Made by a program: the position numbers and the translations under genes. From positions 1,302,001 to 1,366,000 of the forward strand of contig NZ_CP031598.1 of the NCBI RefSeq assembly GCF_008728195.1: a DNA stretch of 64,000 nucleotides, written 5' to 3'. Under the pieces are notes generated by a model. The model searched no databases. It had not been told where the DNA came from and worked only from the letters and a program-made list of their open reading frames with translations. Within the stretch, counting starts at the first letter, position 1. The number at the start of each line of letters is the position of its first letter. Below are positions 62,505-64,000 of the stretch, piece after piece. The stretch comes from Roseovarius indicus (GTDB lineage Bacteria; Pseudomonadota; Alphaproteobacteria; Rhodobacterales; Rhodobacteraceae).

Positions 62505-63955
62505 CCGACCTGCTGATCCGCAATGTGACCGCCGTGACCGTGGATGCGGGGCGCCGGGTGATCGAGAATGCCGCCATTGCCGTGCGTGGGGACCGGATCG
62601 TTTACGTCGGGTCTGATGCCGATCTTCCGGCTGAGTTTGAGGCGGCGAGGAAGGTGATCGACGGGCACGGAATGGCGGCGATGCCGGGGTTGATCGACAG
62701 CCATTCCCATGCGGGGCACGGGCTTGTCCGCTCGCTCGGGGCGGGCAATACCGAGGTCTGGTTTCAGGCGTGCGAGGAGATTTACGCGCGCGGCTCGACG
62801 GTGGATTTCTGGCGCGCCGAGGCGGAACTGGCGCAGCTGGAACGGCTGATGGCGGGCGTGACGACCAACCTGACCTTGCTGGGGGGCGGGGCCGATATCT
62901 ATCGCACGGACGACCCGGTTTATGGCGATGCGCATTGTGCGGCGACCACGGCTTCGGGGCTTCGTACCGTGCTGGCCGTGGGGCCGGGGCGACCGCCTTT
63001 TCCCAAGCCATACAAGGCGTTGCAGAACGGCGAGGCACAGGATGTACGCCTGAGCTTCGCGCGGCAGATGGAGGTGAGCGAGGACCTGATCCGCCGGCAT
63101 GATGGCGTGCTGGACAAGCGCACCGGCATCGCGCTGATCATGCCGGTTTACCACGCGCATCACATGGAGGACGCCGCTGATGCGAAGGCGATCCGCGAGA
63201 TGTCTGAGGTCGTGGCCGACATGCGGGCGCGGCACGGGGTGCTCTACACGCAGGACGGCCATCGCGACGGGACCATCGCGCTGGCGCAGGGGCTTGGCAC
63301 GCTGGGGCCTTTCGCGCTGTTGTCGCATAGCGTCGACCTGACCGACGCGGATTTCGCGGCGCTGCGGAAGACGGGGGCCAGTATCGTTCACAACCCGACG
63401 GCGATCATGTCGATCTATGGTCGCTGCCCGGCGCCGGAGCTGATCGACGCGGGGGTTCGGGTCGTGCTGGGCTCGGATGCCGGGGCGCCGGACCGGGGGT
63501 TCGACATGTTCCGGCACATGAAGCAGGCGATGCTGTATCACCGCCGTCACTTCGCCGATCCGGCATATATGCCGCCCGGCAAGGTGCTGGAAATGGCGAC
63601 GATCGACGCGGCCGACGCGCTTGGGCTGGGCGACGAGCTGGGCTCGATCGAGACTGGAAAGAAAGCCGACATCATATTGATAGATATGAAAAAACCGCAT
63701 CTCTCCCCGGTCAACATGCCGCTGACCCGGATCACTCATTTCGCCACCGCGGCGGATGTGGATACCGTGCTGGTCGACGGGCGTGTGGTGATGGAGGGGC
63801 GGCAGGTGAGGACGCTGGAGCCGGGGGCGGTGATGGAGGCCGCCGGGGTGGAGCTGGCGAAGGCGCTGGAGCGCACAGGGCTGACGGCGCTGACGGAGGA
63901 GCCTGCGGGCATGTGGGGGGCGACGCGGTTTGCCGGGGGGGAGGCGGGCTCATGA
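62501..63955 (+). CDS. amidohydrolase, ATZ/TRZ-type
   Basis: A 484-residue metal-dependent hydrolase with the HxH pair in MPGLIDSHSHAGHGLV. The later His is in LLSHSVDLTD and the catalytic Asp in VVLGSDAGAPDRGFDMF. The usual mid-barrel H-x-E segment reads YTQDGHRDG, so the proton-shuttling residue may differ. Members deaminate, dechlorinate or hydrolyse N-heterocycles and guanidine-type compounds. It overlaps its upstream neighbour by 4 bases and the racemase start by 4. Confidence 0.88.
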   Translation: MTDLLIRNVTAVTVDAGRRVIENAAIAVRGDRIVYVGSDADLPAEFEAARKVIDGHGMAAMPGLIDSHSHAGHGLVRSLGAGNTEVWFQACEEIYARGSTVDFWRAEAELAQLERLMAGVTTNLTLLGGGADIYRTDDPVYGDAHCAATTASGLRTVLAVGPGRPPFPKPYKALQNGEAQDVRLSFARQMEVSEDLIRRHDGVLDKRTGIALIMPVYHAHHMEDAADAKAIREMSEVVADMRARHGVLYTQDGHRDGTIALAQGLGTLGPFALLSHSVDLTDADFAALRKTGASIVHNPTAIMSIYGRCPAPELIDAGVRVVLGSDAGAPDRGFDMFRHMKQAMLYHRRHFADPAYMPPGKVLEMATIDAADALGLGDELGSIETGKKADIILIDMKKPHLSPVNMPLTRITHFATAADVDTVLVDGRVVMEGRQVRTLEPGAVMEAAGVELAKALERTGLTALTEEPAGMWGATRFAGGEAGS

Positions 63956-64000
63956 AAATCCACGTGGTGAACCCCAATTCGACCGCCGCGATGACCCGCA
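63952..64000 (+). CDS. Asp/Glu/hydantoin racemase family protein (3' end outside window)
   Basis: Only the first 16 codons are visible: MKIHVVNPNSTAAMTR. The V-N-P-N-S/T-x motif at the N-terminus is the hallmark of hydantoin racemase and the related aspartate/glutamate racemase group. The ATG overlaps the amidohydrolase stop (ATGA). A racemase after several amidohydrolases suggests a pathway for a chiral cyclic amide such as a hydantoin or related ureide. Confidence 0.75.
   Translation, partial: MKIHVVNPNSTAAMTR

Overview
The window is a GC-rich (about 65% by eye), densely coding stretch of an alphaproteobacterial chromosome or large replicon. The mix of TRAP transporters, CoA-linked catabolic genes, oligopeptide-type ABC systems and LysR/GntR regulators fits a Rhodobacterales (Roseobacter-type) generalist heterotroph. 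This placement is an inference from gene content and codon style, not from a marker gene. No rRNA, tRNA, CRISPR array, insertion sequence or integrase was seen.

Layout. (1) 1-8.9 kb: end of a PotC-type ABC permease, an overlapping amidohydrolase, a LysR regulator, then a CoA-ligase / acyl-CoA dehydrogenase / aldehyde dehydrogenase / unknown-protein operon. (2) 8.9-17.4 kb: a TRAP transporter split in two halves (QM plus an enolase-superfamily enzyme; P plus a three-subunit HcnABC-like FAD/[2Fe-2S] dehydrogenase) with a LysR gene between them. Both halves have nearly superimposable promoters carrying a T-N11-A box. (3) 17.4-31.1 kb: an aldehyde dehydrogenase, a quinone oxidoreductase, a second TRAP system, a HutC-type GntR regulator, and a six-gene operon (acyl-CoA dehydrogenase, class III CoA-transferase, MmgE/PrpD, enoyl-CoA hydratase, HMG-CoA-lyase-like enzyme, GMC oxidoreductase). 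A palindrome TTAT(G/A)TTCGAACA(T/A)AA sits at the promoters of these units and probably defines one regulon. (4) 31.3-35.6 kb: a three-gene FtsX/HlyD-type ABC exporter next to two of those palindromes. (5) 35.9-36.6 kb: an isolated secreted GH25 lysozyme.

(6) 37.0-46.5 kb: an M20 amidase/carbamoylase-like hydrolase, an oligopeptide ABC importer with an S9 peptidase gene embedded in it, and a LysR gene. (7) 46.9-52.4 kb: a compact, translationally coupled haem/iron cluster: TonB-dependent receptor, SbmA/BacA-like fused ABC transporter, HemS/ChuX-like protein, ChaN-like protein. (8) 52.5-64 kb: a FadR-type GntR regulator facing an oligopeptide-type ABC importer, a flavin-reductase-like protein, three consecutive amidohydrolases (one lacking the usual HxH metal motif) and the start of a hydantoin/Asp-Glu racemase.

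Common themes: each catabolic block pairs its own importer, enzymes and local regulator; all four solute-binding-protein genes are followed by strong stem-loops; many start/stop overlaps of the ATGA/TGATG type indicate translational coupling. The strongest candidates for something undescribed are the TTCGAA regulon with its alcohol-to-HMG-lyase-type pathway, the split TRAP/epimerase/dehydrogenase regulon, and the SbmA-like haem cluster.
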